A DNA stretch of 64,000 bases from Typha latifolia (GCA_019914945.1 CM034112.1:4797001-4861000), one strand, 5' to 3'. Shown: positions 25,801-37,974, counted from the stretch's first letter. Notes: generated by a model not told the origin, from the letters alone. Translations and numbers: made by a program.

Positions 25801-28800
25801 GGACCCAACTTTGATGAATTTAGTAGTCAAGCCATTCACCGTCAAAATCATATCACCAATGTTTACCTTGTAGGTGATAAACCAATATCCATGTAAACAT
25901 ATATGAGTGATTATGTCGCTATTGAGAACCCAATGATGATGGAATGCTAGTCAAGAATCTACTAGTTGTCAATTTGGCTAAATGCCCTCTATTCGAGAGT
26001 TCCTCTCATTAAAGGGACTATAATCCCATAATTACATCGTGTTAGGTTTTTATTGTTTTTTGTTTTGCTTGAACTTCACCCAAAGCTAGAGAACGATTTG
26101 ATGTAATATTTTTTTAATAAAAGTTAGCCTCTTTCAAATCTTTTAGGAAAAGAAAAGTTGTCTTTGACAACCTTTTCTTTTTTGCATAATTGATAAAAAA
26201 GGAAATAATAAAAATAAATTAAGAGAAGAATTTAAACTAATCAAACCAACAGTTAAGAGTCTTGTGATTATCAACCATATAAAAACATTCTTTTCAAATA
26301 ATTGATTCCAAACTCTAAATATTACTTTTTTTTAATTCGATACATTGAATGGACTGAGTTTGTACACTTAGCCCGTCTATTGGATTGGGCCAAGTATTGT
26401 CCAAGCCCGAGCTCGATATTATTTTGGCCGAGCCAAGCCCGACTCGGTCTACGAGCATCCCTACACTTATACTTGACTACCTATGAGTAGCTTGTAGGAA
26501 GTGGACAAGGTTGTCATAAGGGATGTACGAGGAAAACCATACCTAGCAGGGAGATAAGAAACTCAACCAGATCGTTGAAGAGGAGGCAAAAGAGGATCAT
26601 GTGGCAGATCGAACTCAACAAGGGGCACAATCAATTGACATCATTCATATACAAACCTAGGCTTAAACCGCTCAGGAGGAAAGATAAAATCATCAAAACT
26701 AGGAAGAATAGGAGTTGCATGAGATGATGTAATATGACTGGGAAAGATATACCAGTTCTGAAAGAAAACAATATTACAAGAAACATGAAAGTTTGTGACA
26801 TTTGTGAGGGGGCAAATGGATGAAACAAACACAACCAAAAGTATGCAAATCATGATAGCTAGGATGTTGTTTGTGCAAATGAAAAATATGGAGTCATGGT
26901 GAGAGCAAGGTTCGAAAAATAGAGATCGAAATTTGCCTTCCGAAAAAATGATACGTATCAACCGAATAGACTGTATTGGTCAAATCAATTGCTTGGATTG
27001 GATTGAACTTTTTAAATACGTAAAATTCTAAATATTATTTAAAAATACAAGAAAACTTCTAAAAATTTAGAAAAAAATTCACCAAAAATAAGAAAATAAA
27101 AAATAAAAAAACTATGGTGCAATAAAAATTGAAAAGAAGAAGAGATTAGAAAGAGAGTGAGTGGAAAAAAATCAAATAAAAGAAAGAAAAACCATTGTGC
27201 AATGAAGAAGAAGAAGAAGAAGAAGAAGAAGAAGAAGAGAGCAGAAAAATGGAGAGAGTGGAAGAAATGAAAAAATTGAGAAAGAAATACAAAAATAAAT
27301 TAAAAAATTATCTACTGAAATTCGTCGGAGCTAAATCTCTTTGTAAGAGAAATAATGGTTATATGGTAAGGAGAGAAAAAAAAAAGTGAAAGAAAGAAAG
27401 AGAGTAAGAGAGAGAGTTTGAATCGAGCCTGAATCGATCGGGTTCGACTGATCCCAATCCGAATCGGCCGATCTGTATCGGGATCGGTCGATCCAGCGAA
27501 CCATGGGTGAGAGGACTATTTTGTTATATGCAAATGTGTCATGACTCATGAGTTTCTAACGATGTGCATAACTAGGTAATGATATCATCAAGTGAGTTCC
27601 ATGGGTCCAGTGAATAAAACCCAAACAAGCTAATATGTCCATTGGTAAGTCTGTATCACAAATCAAACACCTCTCTCTTAACCCTAAACTCTTCAATTAA
27701 GTCTTGCCTATACAGTGATAAGCTATTTTCATAAAGATTGCTTGGATGAGTATACAGGCAAACTCCAATTGATGTCGTAACTTGTACCAAAGAGTAGTAA
27801 CACTAAGCTCTCACATGGAATTATAAAGAACAATCCAATTTCAATACAAGTTGTTAGTCATGGCAGTCATACCTTTACACAGCTGAATGCTAGCACTAAA
27901 CTTTGTTGTTTATCTTGAGAATCATATAGGACTCCACTATAATTCTATTAGGAACCCAACATCCTTTGTCTAAAACAGACGTCAAAACAACATAAAGTAA
28001 TTAATGCCTTGACTCTCACCCCTCTGACTACTTGACAGCATATTGTAGGTTCCTCGAAATATATCCTAGGAAGAAGCAGCTAAAACTATCGAAATAGAAA
28101 CTCTAGGAGGTGAGCCAAAACTGAAACTGATACTTCCAACCTTAAATCTATACTAGACCTAATTTGAATCTCGACATGTGAAACCAGTTTCGTTTAACTA
28201 GCCAAACACAAGTCAAGTTCAATTCACTTAATCAATTTTTACTTCACACAAATATTAACTCTTAGCTCGAGCAAACTTTACCAAGCCAGCCAAAAGTGGA
28301 CAACAAAGTTATGATAAGTAATCCTCTTTCAATCCCAGAACTATAAATTCTGCCAATCTACAAGCTCTGAATAGTTCTTTTTGTCAAAACTATAAAAAAA
28401 AACTGCCCAAATCATTTAGGGGAAATAAAGTTTGGCACTATCTTGTTTAGTGGAAGCTCAGGTTTACTTACCCATTATCAAAATAAGCTAAAGTATATAG
28501 AGATAAGCACCAAGGATATGCATTTAATTGGTTATCTCTTTCATTATATACATCAACTGGACTAACCAAAAATTCAAGCTCCACAGGATAAGGACCTGGT
28601 CATAGGGTAGCTGGCTATAAGTCAAAAATACCTTGGATAAGAAATTTCTACGATGATAAAACATGGAAACACATCAAAACCCATTCAAGCCAGAAGAATC
28701 AATAACATCTATGGCAGAACTAGATAAAAGTAAACCTACTTTAAAAATTAGAAATTTCAGATTTGTCATCACTCAACCTATTAAGAGATCCTACTAAATA

Positions 28801-30424
28801 GGAAGTCCTAATATCATTCAAACATCAAGCAATACCAACAGATATCCAGGTCAAAGTAAAAAATCAATTAATCATCTGATTCACAGAAAACGATAATCAT
28901 TTATGAGAGAGAGAGAGAGAGAGCACATGCATTGGATAGAAAATATAGTCACAATTTAAAGTCATAATAACCGATTGACTTTTGGCATTTAGTAATTTAC
29001 AAATTGACAGCTAAGAGAAGGTTCAAATATGCCATACCTCACCAGCAGCAACAGTGATGACATGAGGAGTAAAATTAGCACCAGCAGAACATGCTACCAT
29101 TTCACCTGCATAGCAATAACATGCCTCAGAGTTACAGATAACAAAGAAAAATTAAAAAGGTTCACAAAACTCTAGTAAATGGGGAGAATTGAAGGCCATG
29201 CATAAATTCCATTTAGTTGAGTATTCTGTAACTAAACATTGCAGGAAAAATAAGTAGCAAGCAAATATCCAAGTCGAAGATGATTTGGAAAGAAATGAAA
29301 AGCATAAAATCATATACAAGTCTCACAATTTTCGAAGATTAACTACCCAAAATTCATCAGTGACACTAAGTTTACAGTAAGCCATTGACAGATTTAATCT
29401 GATGTGGGATCCAATCGTTCACAAAGGAACATTAATATGATATCCACATTCCTTCACTAATTAACTGTGATCAGCAAAAGCCAAAAGCCAAAAGCATCTT
29501 TTAGTCAGAATCGTATCCTAACAGTTCAAGGTGTAGAGCAACTAGTTCTGACATCCTACCTCACTACACTTGCCATTAATCATTCACAGAATATTCCAAA
29601 GCCACAAAGTTCAAATCATTGCCAAATCACAAACTCTTGATCAAAGCTGGGATTACTCAAATTCAGGCCCCCAGTTCTCAAGCTAACCCCACCAAACTTG
29701 CCTCTCTTTACAAGAACCTCGATGCAATACCACGGCAAATCTGGGGAGATAGCCTCTAGGTCCCACTCAAACTTATTTATCAACTCCAAACTAAAAGCCA
29801 ATGACCAATTTGAACAGAGATGGAAAAGAAAGCAAAGACGCAGACAGAGCAAAGACAGATATAGACCAAAGTTCCCAATTCTTCAAGAAAATCCAACCAA
29901 TGACACAGTAAAATTAAGTAAAGAGTAAGTACGAGAGCTAGAAATATCTCAGAATAGGGGAAAAGGAGAAAAATGGGATCTTTTTTTGCCAAAGTACCTA
30001 AAGACTCGAATCCATACTGCAGCTTACTCACATAACCCCCTGGCCGCCCTCTACCCCGTTTCATCGCTGCCCCCACCGCCGTCGCCGGCGTGTACTCCGA
30101 CGACGGCACCGATGACGAGATCGGCACAGGATTCAGCGGCCGCAACAAGCTCCCGTCCGGTCCGTACTTCCTCGGCCTCCCCCTCTTCTTCTTCATCCCC
30201 GACGACCCCGACGTGGCCACGGCCACGGCCGTGGGCCCCACCGCCTCCGTGGCCCTCGTAGTTGGAGGAATCACCTCCAGCGCTTCCATCGCGGTGCCAC
30301 CATGGCCAGGGATTTCAAGCCTTGTCGCCTCCGCAGCCGGAGAAGGCGGTTGGTAGTATCTTGCGGCCTCCGCCGCCCCCGTCACAGACGCCTCTGCAGT
30401 CATCCCTCCTTCCCTAGCTTTCAT
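19837..30424 (-). CDS. AHL: AT-hook motif nuclear-localized (AHL) protein, five exons, complete
   Basis: Exons are 30424-29998, 29105-29038, 23034-22903, 20497-20336 and 20103-19837 (stop TGA). They sum to 1056 bases, or 351 residues. All junctions have GT/AG: G|GT codon split at intron 1, then GAG|GAT, GAG|GGT and CAG|GTC in phase 0. Exon 1 encodes two AT-hooks, RGRPRKYGPDG (residues 81-91) and RGRGRPGG (123-130). Residues from about 145 to 270 form the PPC/DUF296 domain (FTPHVITVAAGE, IISFSQQGPGAICILSANG, SNVTLRQPDSLGGTLTYE, GRFELLSLSGSF, GGVAGLLVAASPVQ). The C-terminus is low-complexity with KKPRLE, a likely nuclear signal. Two hooks, intron-containing: an AHL of the type II group. Such proteins bind AT-rich DNA and act in transcription and chromatin. 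Introns of 6.0, 2.4 and 0.2 kb separate the PPC exons, and transposons sit in the long ones. The first ATG was taken; Met8 is an alternative. Confidence 0.93.
20885..21002. mobile_element. Short hAT-like MITE in AHL intron 3
   Basis: The ends GGGGTGAAAACAGGTTGG (20887 on) and CCAATTTGTTCTCACCCC (to 21002) are inverted and match at most positions. The interior has CCGGATCC/TATCCAATCC phrases. A related sequence in the opposite orientation occurs at about 54400-54660. No clear target duplication was found. Confidence 0.5.
21003..22902. other. Rest of AHL intron 3
   Basis: AT-rich intron sequence. Positions 21665-21780 are GC-richer with CGGCC and CCGAAAC phrases in both orientations, suggesting a degraded MITE, but ends cannot be fixed. 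No exon-like peptide is seen. Confidence 0.35.
23620..23708 (+). repeat. Local tandem duplication in AHL intron 2
   Basis: A block of about 50 bases containing CATCTCCATACCATGTTGG, GAGATCATAGAATATAAA and AAGATTTGCAA occurs twice head to tail with almost no divergence. Confidence 0.65.
23812..24500. mobile_element. hAT MITE in AHL intron 2
   Basis: The element begins CAGTGTTCTAAAAG and ends with the complement, TTTTTAGAACATTG. It is flanked by TTTCTAAA (23804-23811) and ATTCTAAA (24501-24508), an 8-base target duplication with one mismatch. Subterminal GC-rich GCCGCC/GGCGGC phrases lie at both ends as in the larger hAT at 33950-37966, whose ends read CAATGT(A/T)TT. The 689-base interior has no transposase. 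Confidence 0.72.
24507..24782 (+). repeat. Direct duplication of about 110 bases in AHL intron 2
   Basis: A block opening AATAGCCCTCTTATACAATT and ending ACATGGGTCCAGTGGAT plus an A-run appears at 24507-24617 and again at 24671-24782, nearly identical. A partial copy of its tail (ACATGGGTCCAGTGGATAAG) lies between. A further relative of the tail is at 27598-27650. Confidence 0.75.
25121..25768 (-). mobile_element. LTR-type sequence in AHL intron 2
   Basis: The left 300 bases closely follow the LTRs of the element at 41780-46360. Shared phrases include TATTACGAAC, GTAGCCTCG-AAGTTAGGG, TGGAGCAAGGTCA and CCGTAAGGTAGGGTGGC. The right end, CAGTTCATATCA, lies next to a minus-strand purine stretch (GATGGAATGGGAG). 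It is probably one decayed LTR in minus orientation, possibly with some internal sequence to its right (to about 25900). Boundaries are estimates. Confidence 0.5.
26630..26910 (-). pseudogene. Copia pol fragment (integrase to RT linker) in AHL intron 2
   Basis: The minus strand reads CPLTNVTNFHVSCNIVFFQN followed by WYIFPSH. This resembles the conserved post-integrase segment of copia polyproteins that ends in a VSR(N/H)VVFFENQYFFP-like motif. A proline-rich stretch follows. Flanking domains are absent or unreadable. Confidence 0.45.
27204..27239 (+). repeat. (GAA)n microsatellite
   Basis: About twelve GAA units lie inside a purine-rich segment (27120-27420). The Glu-rich open frame through it is a repeat artefact. 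Confidence 0.9.
28905..28923 (+). repeat. (GA)n microsatellite
   Basis: A run of about nine GA dinucleotides near the 5' end of AHL intron 2, in gene orientation, about 115 bases downstream of exon 2. Confidence 0.9.
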
Positions 30425-32714
30425 TCATAGAAGTAACCCCTAACAACTTCAGCAACTCCAAACCGAACACCTAGGGTTTCCTCGACCTCTTCGTCATTGG
30501 AAACCAGAGACGAGCTCGAGCTCGAGCTCAGCAATCTTTTTTCAAAAAAGACCCTCCTTTTCAAAATAAATATCGGTCGGAATACCGGCTGTCGTGTCGG
30601 AAAACAGCTACCGATTTCGTCGCGAACCACTTACGGCGGTCACCGGACACCAAGCACTATTCGGGAGCAAAGCGAAGAGAAGCGAAAGAGAAAATAAAAA
30701 TAAAATAAAAAAAGTTAAAACAAAATGAGAAATAAAAGAAGAGAAAAGAGAGAGAAGAAAAATAATAATTATTTGACAATAATTTAAACAAATATGCAAA
30801 ATATTTTAATAGCCCGAGTTACAAAAATCGATAGATGCGATTTGGCATCAATAATTTCTTTTGGCCCGCGCATTACGGAAGGGATAATTATTAATTTCGA
30901 GAGAGGGGTAAAATTGGAAAGGGAAAGTATGACTTTCCTCCTCTTCTTTTTTTGGTAATTAAATGCTCGGCTATTTTGCTATTTAAATTTTGCGCGAGTA
31001 AAGCTGCGGCGTGACCGACGACGACCCTCCTTTCGCCACCACTTACCTGCCCCCCTTGTCCTCTTTCCCCAACTAAAGAGTTTAAAAAGTGGGGCAATTT
31101 AAATATCTACATTTCATCTCGGAATTACGAGAATGCCACTCTTCCATTGATAACTTTCTCGCGTGCTCTCCCTCGCGCCCTTTTGGCGAATTTAGCGTGC
31201 TACGCCTCTGCCTGCTTCTTGTCACCGACGAGTGAGCGAGTAAATGTCTCACCGCGAGTGAAGCCGACAAGTACGTTGACTAGTTTTACTGGATCAAGGA
31301 TAATCTCCAGGTGAGCTTACACAGGAGTCGGAGCGAGATGGACATTATTAATTATACTCTCATTTTTATTATGTCATCGTGCAAAACCCGTTCACTAGTT
31401 GTTCCTCTTATTTTTGTTTTAAATAATATTATATAATTAATTTTTGATGCTCTGGAGAATATTATACGTTTAATTTGTTAAGAGAGAAAACATAAAACTT
31501 AAGATTAAGATGTATGTTTTGCATGGATGGTTTCATTGGATTCCATCCAGATGGAATCATCGATGATCAATGTATTGTTTTATTAACCAATGATTCAAAA
31601 ATAATTATTTATATTAAATTTTTCATAGATAAAATTAAACCCTTCTAAATTATATATTCTACGATTATAAATATATATATATTATACATATAAAATATAT
31701 TTTTATTATAAAATAAATAAAATATATATAAATAAATTTAAATATTCAAAATTTCATATACTGATATTTTTAGAGTAAATTGGTATATATTTTTGTTATT
31801 ATAAAGAAGAGTGTAATAAATGCATTCTAATATATTATTTAAAATAACAAAAATATATTATTATAATTTTAATATATTTTAATTTTATAGAATATTGGTT
31901 TACTAATAATGAGCTATTTGTAGAAAAAAAAAACTCTAAATTTTCATAATAGTAAAATTGAACTTTTGAAACTAAATGAATTCATTTTTTATACTAAACA
32001 CATCTTTTTGTAATAAAATACGTATAAGAGACGCACACAATGGCCCATTTTTGCTATTTTAAAAACTAAAATGCTTTTAAAGCCTTCTACTTTATACTTT
32101 TCTACATTTAATCCTATGTATTTCGTGCTTACAACAAAACAAAATTTTAAATGTATTATATTTTATAGTCAACAATAATAAAATATTATTATATGTGGAA
32201 ACCATATTTTTTTATTAAAAATATGAGCTTATTAATATACTTACATTTTAATGTATTTTAAGTTTATTCTCAAATTTCTTATTTTGTTATTCAAAGAGAG
32301 AAAGATTTGATTGAATGAAAATACAAAGTTTAAATAGTAAATAGTATTTTATCTTTGAATAAATATTTGATTGGATAACATGTTGGTTTATTAATATTAT
32401 ACTTTTGATGTTATTAGTACATAAAAATTATTTTAAATACTACATCTTTTGTAAATCTATTTTTATTATATCTAATTAAATATCAGATTATTAAGCATTT
32501 TAAATATATATTTATTTATGTTTAAGTATTTAGTATTAAAATAATATTTAATGGTAATATTAATACTTTTAAAATCTACTTATTTTCATAGAATAATAAA
32601 TTATTGGCATTTATACTTTTTAAGTTTGAATTTTATTTATTTAGTATAGAACAAATATTATAAATATATTTTAATTATCTCCAATTAAATATTATGTTAT
32701 TAAGTAATTTTTAA
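30425..32714. other. 5' leader, promoter and upstream spacer of the AHL gene
   Basis: 30425-30680 is the likely 5' untranslated leader of the minus-strand AHL gene. It includes a self-complementary GAGCTC triplet (30511-30529) and a possible leader-intron donor (CCGTAAGTGG on the minus strand near 30639-30630). 30680-30800 is A-rich. 30890-31300 is of mixed composition with no recognised product. 31380-32714 is very AT-rich. I find no certain TATA box. Confidence 0.4.
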
Positions 32715-32715
32715 T

Positions 32716-32716
32716 A

Positions 32717-32764
<48 letters not shown>
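32716..32764 (+). repeat. (TTA)n microsatellite
   Basis: About sixteen uninterrupted ATT/TTA units, some 50 bases left of the Mutator-type MITE. Confidence 0.95.
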
Positions 32765-32823
32765 CTGATGCGTGGTCACGAAACTCACCTAATTAAGAGA
32801 TTAAAGTGTTTTAAAAAATAAAT

Positions 32824-33790
32824 GGGATTTTTATAAATCACACCCTATATTTTGCCTATTTTGTGATTCGCACCCCGTCTTTGGGGATTTTATAACGCGA
32901 CCCTTCCTTTTTATAGTAATGTTCATTTAACACCCTGAGTTAACTTAACCTAACTATAATCAAACAGAACGATACCATAAAGAGAATATTCTGTTATAAT
33001 CTATTATATAATTTATAATATTTTTAAATTACCCTTGTACTCATCTCTAATTTTATTCATAACTTAAACCTCTATAATTTACTATCTCATAGCTCCCCAA
33101 ACTATGAAGAACATCCCTAAATGCCAAGCTGACCTCAAAGCTTCCAAACCCCAAGTAGTAGCTCCCCAAACACTAAGCCATCAGAGTTGAAGGAGCTTGT
33201 AGTCGGAAGGTTGCAACTTGGAATTAGAGCTTCCCAAAGCCTACATCACCAAAACACCAAGTAGTCGAAGGTTGCTTCCTAAAGAAACCTTGACTTTATT
33301 TCTTGCGACCTCAAAAACAGAGAGGGGATGGAGAAAATTTGGGAAAAGATTAAGAAAAATAGGGTTTGGAGAGAGGAGAAAATGGGTGAAGCTTCTAAGG
33401 CTTTTACGTCGCAAATATTTTGGAGATTACTGTGAGGTAGTGGGGTTTGTTATTTTAATTGTGTGGGGGTAGGGTTTAGTTTAAAAAAGAGGATTTAGAT
33501 TTTGTGGGGTAGGGTTTAAGTTTGGGGAAAAGGATTTTGTGGGGTAGATTTCGTTCTGAGAGAGGATTGTGAGGATTTGGGTTAGGTGATGATTTCTTAA
33601 GGGTATTTTAGTAATTTTTGAACTAGAGTCACATAAATCATATAACACGGTTAATGTCAGTTAGCTAAACTAATGTTAAGGTGTTAAATGAATATTACAA
33701 GAAAAATGAGGGATCGCGTTATAAAATCCTCAAAGACGAGATGCGAATCATAAAATAGGCAAAATATAGGGTGTGATTTGTAAAAATCTC
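32824..33790. mobile_element. Mutator-type MITE with perfect 9-bp target duplication
   Basis: Terminal inverted repeats of about 120-140 bases begin GGGATTTTTATAAATCACAC at the left and, reading inward on the minus strand, GAGATTTTTACAAATCACAC at the right. They continue in close match through TATTTTGCCTATTTT, GGATTTTATAACGCGA and TTCATTTAACACC. The flanks AAAATAAAT at 32815-32823 and 33791-33799 are identical nine-mers. The 967-base element has an open frame of 84 codons at 33218-33472 (basic, Lys/Arg-rich, no known domain), which I do not regard as a transposase. Confidence 0.88.
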
Positions 33791-33949
33791 AAAATAAATA
33801 ATAGGGTTTACATGAACAATGTGAATGAGTTGAATCAAAGTGCAATTAACCCTCTGATATGAAAGGGGAAAATTATATTTTGACACTAAGTTTGATGTGA
33901 TGCGGGCCTAATCGTGTCATCTCATGGGAGAGATTGGATTCGTTGGGTC

Positions 33950-36900
33950 CAATGTATTGAAAAGCGGAAAAGGCGGCCGCCATGGCGAGGCGGCGCATCG
34001 GCCGCCCCGCCAATCAGCCCGGCGCTCGTAGAAGGCGGTCTACCGCATTAGCGGGCCGCCTGAGCGCCAAAAGGCACTAGCGAGCCATGCGCCCCGATAA
34101 GGCGGGTTGGTGGTTCGGGCCGCCAAACCCATCTTATCGGGTTTTTCTATAGCAGATCGGATTACCCAATATCTACTAAAAAAACTAACCATTAACCATT
34201 AACCATTAATATAAATTATTCTTCTCTCTCTCTCTCTCGCTAAAATCCCTATATCCCTAAATCCCTAATCCCTCTCTCGCTACTCCCTCTCTCTCTCTTT
34301 GCGCCTGCTCTCACTGCGCACGCAATCGCTGCAGAGGTATGGACCTCTCACTCTCTCACTCCTCTCTCACAGTTTCACTTTGTCTCACACTGAAGTAGTT
34401 AATTTTTTTTAAATTTTCAATTCTGTTTAAAGTAGTTAAATCTTAATCTATTAGTGACTTAGTGATTATTTGATAATAATGATAATATGTTCGTTAATTA
34501 GTTAATCACTTAATCTATTAATGATTGTTAATTACTTAATTCAGAAATTAATTTAGTAATTATCTGATAACATATTTTTTAGTTTTTATCTATTTCAGTG
34601 TTTCTTATTACTTAATTCCTTTAGTTAATTTAGAAATTAATTGAAGTAGTTATCTGCTATTTTGCTAATCTGTTGAATACTTGAATGTTAATTAGTAATC
34701 TATTAATTATTGTTAATTACTTAATTCATAAATTAATTTAGTAATTATCTGATAATATGTTTTTCAGTTTTTCTCTATTTCTTATTACTTAGTTCCTCAT
34801 TTCTTCTATTTTTTCTCTAATTTTGTTAATTAAGATTGTTAATTACTTGATTTAGAAATTAATTCAGTAATTGTCTGATAATATATTTTTCTCTGTTTCT
34901 TATTACTTAATTCCTCTAATTAATTCAGAAATTAAGATTATAGATTAATATTTAACAGTGAGTTAACTTTTAGTGTTAATCTGTTTCTAACATTTCTCTT
35001 GAATTAGTCAATTACTGGATTAAGTTATTAAGTATTAACCAGAGAGTAAATTAGTAATCAATAATTAGTAAATATCTTACTATCTATTTTACTGGAGGAG
35101 GTAAAATAGTAATTAATTACTATTTTTAAATCTGAAATGTGAATTATTATTATCAATCATATTTATTTTTTGCCCAATTTCATTACAGAATACATGTAGT
35201 CAAATATGACCATTAATTCTTCTCAAACACCGTCTGTGGTTGGGTCAACTTCATCTAAATTTTTTGTGCCTGTTGACTCCAATGATCTAGGGTGGCAATA
35301 TGAATACCTTCCAAATAAAATTGATGTCAACACGGTGAAATGTAAAAGAAGAAAGGAGGATAAATCAAAAGAGGAAGCAGAATCGAGAGCAGAAGTAAAC
35401 ATATTTGGAGAAAGGGAAGATCTACAAATTTAAAAAGTTGGAAGTAAAAGGCCAAGAAGTAGATGTCATTTAGACAAATACACATTTGTTGATCCAAAAG
35501 TTTCAATTAGAGAGCGGCAGAAGATGGTACAGACAAGTATAAAAGATACTTTTGCAAAGGAATAAAGAGATAGAGTGCTAATGTACTTAGCTCATTAGGT
35601 TTATAAGTGTGGCATTCTTTTTAATGCTGTTACTGATAAATCATTTCATGTATTGATGGAAGCAGTTGGTCAGTATGGTCCGTGGTTCAAGCCGACAACT
35701 ATGCATGAGTTACGTGAGCTACTTTTGAAGAAGCAAGTGACTAAAACAAATGATGATTTAGAGAACCATAGAGCTGCATAGAAGAAAAATGGCTGCTCTA
35801 TTTTAACTAACACTTGGACAGATCGAAAAGGAAGAAGCATTATGAATTTATGTGTCAATTGTGAGCTGAGGGTTAGTTTTCTACATTCAATTGATTGTTC
35901 TAAATATTTATATACAGGTGAATACATTTACAATATTATTGTTGAGGGTATCAACAAAGTGGGAGAGAAAAATATACTTCAAGTTGTGACTGATAATGCT
36001 GCTGCTAATTTAGCAGCTACACGGTTGCTAAAGCAAAACTATCCTCGTATACATTGGACATTTTGTGCTGCCCACGTATATATTTGATGTTAGAAATGAT
36101 ATCAAAGGAAGGAAGGATTAAGGGTTCAATTGAACGTGGAAGGGAAATCACTATGTTCATTTATGGACATCACAAAACATTGAGTTTGATGCATCAATTT
36201 ACAAAACAAGGGAGATCGTGAGACCCGGGGTTATAAGATTTGCCACTTCATTTCTCCCATTATAGAGTCTTTTGGAGAAGCAAGAAAAATTAAAGCTTAT
36301 ATTTACTTCCGATGAATTTTTAAGTTGCAAATGGTAAAAAACTGCAAAAGAAAAGATGATTTATGCTACTATCCTCAATAACCAATTTTGGAGGCAAGTG
36401 TCATTAACAGTTAAAGTATTCACTCCTTTGGTGAAGTTGATACAAGTTGTTGATGGTGAAAGAAAGCCACCAATGGGATTCATATACGGTGGGTTGAAAG
36501 ATGTCAAGAAAGAAATAAAAAATATCTTCAATAATAATGAGACATCTTCCAAGTCTTTTCTAGATACAATTAATCACTACATAAATAGAAAGCTTGATAC
36601 ACATCTCTACGCTGCTGCATATTATTTAAATTTATACTATTTTTATAGAGATTTGGATGAGATGGAGACTGATTTTAATGTAATGGATGATATTCTTAGT
36701 TGTATTGAGAATTTTTATCCAAATCAAGCCATTCAAATTCACATTTCAAATGTGGAGATGAAAGCATATAAGGATGCCACTGGGGTATTTAGGAGACCGC
36801 TAGCAAGATTAATAAGAGAAGTTAACAATGATGAATTCAACCCAGGTAATAATTATTAATTAGCACATGTTGTAAAAGTGTAAACATATCATTTACAGTT

Positions 36901-37966
36901 TTATTCTTTGTATGTTACTAAGTTACTTTTTAATTTTTATGGTTATAGCTCATTGGTGGAGTGTATATAGAGTTGGTGCCCCATACTTGAAATGTATGAC
37001 AGTTAAGATTCTTAATTTAATATATAGCTCCTCAGGATGTGAAAAAAAATTAGAGCTCCTTTAAATGGGTAATATATCATTAATCATTATATTGACTAAG
37101 CTAAATTAATGAATTTTATTATCAAATTGATTTAGTCTTTGATTTGATGATTTCAGATTCATTCAAAGAAGAAAAATAGATTGGAAGTGAAGAGGCTAAA
37201 TGATCTTATTATATACAATTTAATGCAAGAATGAAGGATCGAAAGATAGAGAAAGAGAAGGATCTAGTCATTTCAAAAGAAATAATGCAAGGAAATGGTT
37301 GGATAATGATCATGTAGAGCAAGAGGTCTTTTCAAGTGAATGGTTAACTTGGGAAATGGTGACAGAAGCATTAGGAGCCCAAGAATATTTAAGATTAAGG
37401 AAGAGCACTAGATCTACTCAAGCTACTACTAGTAGTACTCTTTCCACTTCTCTAGATGAGCAATTAATTAAGTCGGATGAAGAAACAGATGAAAAAGGAT
37501 GATGTTGAGCTAGAAGTTGATGATGATTCCAATGATAATCTTTTGGTAGATAAAGTTTCTCCTATAGATTGTGAAGAATATTAGAAAATGGCCTTTATGT
37601 TATAGTTGTGAATTTGTTATAAACTTGATAATTTTAAATTTTGAATTATATGTTATTTGTTATGGACCTTATGATTTTGATATGTTTTATCATATTATTT
37701 ATTATGATTGTGAACTTGTTGCTAGGAACTTATGGTTGTGATAATTTTGAATCTTTGATTATGTATTTATGTTATTATAGTTGTGAATTGTGATTATGTT
37801 ATTTAGTATTTGAATTAGAACTTATTGCTATATATATATATATTTATAATTTTTTTATATTAAAAATGCTAGACCGTTTTGTCACTCGTCTTATCACCCG
37901 CCTTCCGCCTAGGCGCTAGGTGGTGGGGTGACCGCCCGCCATCCGCAGCCGCCTTTTAAAACATTG
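33950..37966 (+). mobile_element. Nearly full-length hAT transposon, inactive
   Basis: The ends are CAATGTATTGAAAAGCGG at the left and, on the minus strand, CAATGTTTTAAAAGGCGGC at the right. They are flanked by GTTGGGTC (33942-33949) and GCTGGGTC (37967-37974), an 8-base target duplication with one mismatch. The outermost 150 bases at each end are GC-rich with many GCGG/CCGCC phrases, unlike the AT-rich interior. The transposase lies at 35206-37582. The length of 4.0 kb fits an autonomous plant hAT. Confidence 0.87.
35206..37582 (+). pseudogene. hAT transposase pseudogene (BED finger, DUF659, dimerisation domain)
   Basis: The frame begins MTINSSQTPS and carries a BED-type start (DLGWQYEYLPNKIDVNTVKC) in which the later Cys/His ligands are lost. 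DUF659 follows (GILFNAVTDKSFHVLMEAVG, GCSILTNTWTDRKGRSIMNL, VVTDNAAANLAATRLL, HWTFCAAH). Next come TVKVFTPLVKLIQVVDGERK, a central region, and the C-terminal hAT part (FRRPLARLIREVNNDEFNP, then AHWWSVYRVGAPYLK). An intron with good signals, 36846-36948, separates NP from AHWW. The acidic tail ends near 37582. Stops at about 35431, 35564, 35596, 35779 and 36085 and a frame change around 36100-36350 disable it. Catalytic Asp of TDNA and the CAAH motif remain visible. Its element bears imperfect ends, in line with an old insertion. Confidence 0.85.
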
Positions 37967-37974
37967 GCTGGGTC

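Noticed and set aside
27195..27389. Glu/Lys-rich 64-codon frame
   Set aside because: Mostly encoded by a GAA microsatellite and purine-rich DNA.
30009..30020. A strong-looking donor (TATGTGAGTAAG) inside AHL exon 1
   Set aside because: Using it breaks the phase with exon 2 and removes the conserved KLQYGFESLG segment; the donor after SLG (29997) keeps the frame into EMVACSAG.
29986..30356. Pro/Ser/Ala-rich plus-strand open frames opposite AHL exon 1
   Set aside because: They are complements of the GC-rich AHL exon, whose minus-strand reading has AT-hooks and correct splice phase.
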